A DNA stretch of 35,130 bases. Source: Bacteroidota bacterium (GTDB taxonomy: Bacteria > Bacteroidota > Bacteroidia > Chitinophagales > Saprospiraceae). Of the stretch, positions 34,710 to 35,130 are shown one piece after another; within the stretch, counting starts at the first letter, position 1; every line of letters begins with the position of its first letter. The stretch covers positions 1-35,130 of the forward strand of contig JAHEAQ010000055.1 in the NCBI GenBank assembly GCA_024642705.1. Direction: 5' to 3'. The notes below the pieces were generated by a model that saw only the letters and a program-made list of their open reading frames with translations, had not been told where the DNA came from and searched no databases. The position numbers were made by a program, and so were the translations under genes.

Positions 34710-34737
34710 GTTCAAACTAAAAGTTAGTTTGAACTTT
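34707..34737 (-). terminator. Perfect 14-bp hairpin after the small unknown gene, upstream of the cupin gene
   Basis: AAAGTTCAAACTAA (34707-34720) pairs with TTAGTTTGAACTTT (34724-34737) around a 3-nt loop. It starts 17 nt after the stop at 34754, which fits a terminator, although the U-run is short. The tight position before the cupin gene also allows an operator or attenuator. Confidence 0.55.
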
Positions 34738-34753
34738 GAATATAATAACAATT

Positions 34754-35107
34754 TTAAAGGTCTTCTTTTAAAGTATTGAACCACACATTATAACGAAATG
34801 CTTCCTTGTCTTTCATATATTGCTTCAAAGCTGTCACATAGACATCTCTTAATTCAGCCTCACTTAAAAACTCACTCTCAAATATTCTAATATTATCATT
34901 AAGTGGATCCAACATTTGATATTGTTGTCTTGCTTTTTGAAAATGAGTTTCTATTGCAAGTTTTTTAATGTCTTCTGGGTCAAGTTTTCGATTGTTAAGA
35001 ATTTCTCTAACAATATTTCTGCAGTTTTCAGTATATACCTCTTTATCATCTATCATTGAAATAAGAGTAACATTATTCTCTATTGAATATCTTTCTTTCA
35101 GTGTCAT
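34754..35107 (-). CDS. Small charged protein of unknown function
   Basis: A 117-residue soluble protein that I do not recognise. It begins TLKERYSIENNVTLISMIDD and continues with a KEVYTENCRNIVREILNNRKLD-PEDIKK segment that loosely recalls the short helical repeat found at the ends of many Bacteroidota membrane proteins (x-LxEIL-x-x-P-x-xY...A-xxEL-x-R). The rest is rich in charged residues and predicted helix, with no signal peptide or membrane segment. It starts with ATG and ends before the hairpin at 34737. Nothing in it fixes a function. Confidence 0.6.
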   Translation of the reverse strand: MTLKERYSIENNVTLISMIDDKEVYTENCRNIVREILNNRKLDPEDIKKLAIETHFQKARQQYQMLDPLNDNIRIFESEFLSEAELRDVYVTALKQYMKDKEAFRYNVWFNTLKEDL

Positions 35108-35130
35108 AATTCTTCATTTTTTATAATTAT

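Overview
This is a 35.1-kb stretch of chromosome from an AT-rich member of the Bacteroidota, probably Saprospiria- or Chitinophagia-like. Supporting traits are a TonB-dependent receptor, a DUF1573 lipoprotein, a PHP-type PolX, a short PUA-less glutamate kinase, a permease/M1-peptidase fusion, LytTR regulation, weak Shine-Dalgarno sites and several -7 boxes of the TAnnTTTG type. About 30 protein genes are supported. I see no rRNA, tRNA, CRISPR array, prophage or intact insertion sequence.

Layout. 107-4193: a DUF2461 protein converges on ilvE, and ilvE is divergent from an operon of a small unknown protein, rdgB and a methionine-type aminotransferase. 4194-5499: an AT-rich stretch with a long imperfect hairpin, then a relative of REP-associated tyrosine transposases that has lost its HUH histidines and its tyrosine. 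5500-12905 (minus): DUF1573 lipoprotein with a strong terminator, PolX-like protein with a decayed polymerase site and intact PHP site, a TonB receptor followed by proB, a DUF1080 lipoprotein and a secreted serine hydrolase. 13169-15014: DinB-like protein, convergent with a lipoprotein that joins a CxxCH cytochrome c motif to a PHM-like copper monooxygenase module.

15376-19332 (plus): a tightly packed four-gene operon for D-amino-acid and dipeptide use. It holds a GntP-family transporter, a RidA imine deaminase, a D-serine dehydratase/D-threonine aldolase family enzyme and an M19 dipeptidase. The last three genes overlap by ATGA junctions. The dipeptidase would free amino acids, the transporter import substrate, the PLP enzyme dehydrate D-serine and RidA clear the 2-aminoacrylate intermediate.

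19409-26225 (minus): an exported intradiol-dioxygenase-like domain fused to a CxxC redox-like domain, a membrane-anchored LytTR regulator, a 1205-residue ABC permease/M1 peptidase fusion and its ATPase. 26493-29772 (minus): GMC oxidoreductase and acyl-CoA ligase, which could act in sequence on an alcohol-derived substrate. 29954-33727 (plus): TauE/SafE permease, CocE/NonD (S15) hydrolase and a YwaF-like membrane protein. 33728-34326 has no convincing gene. 34327-35107 (minus): a cupin and a small unknown protein, separated by two overlapping inverted repeats.

I do not see one large novel system. The most unusual items are the catalytically dead RAYT relative with its nearby hairpins, the dioxygenase-redoxin fusion, the cytochrome c-copper monooxygenase fusion and the D-amino-acid operon.
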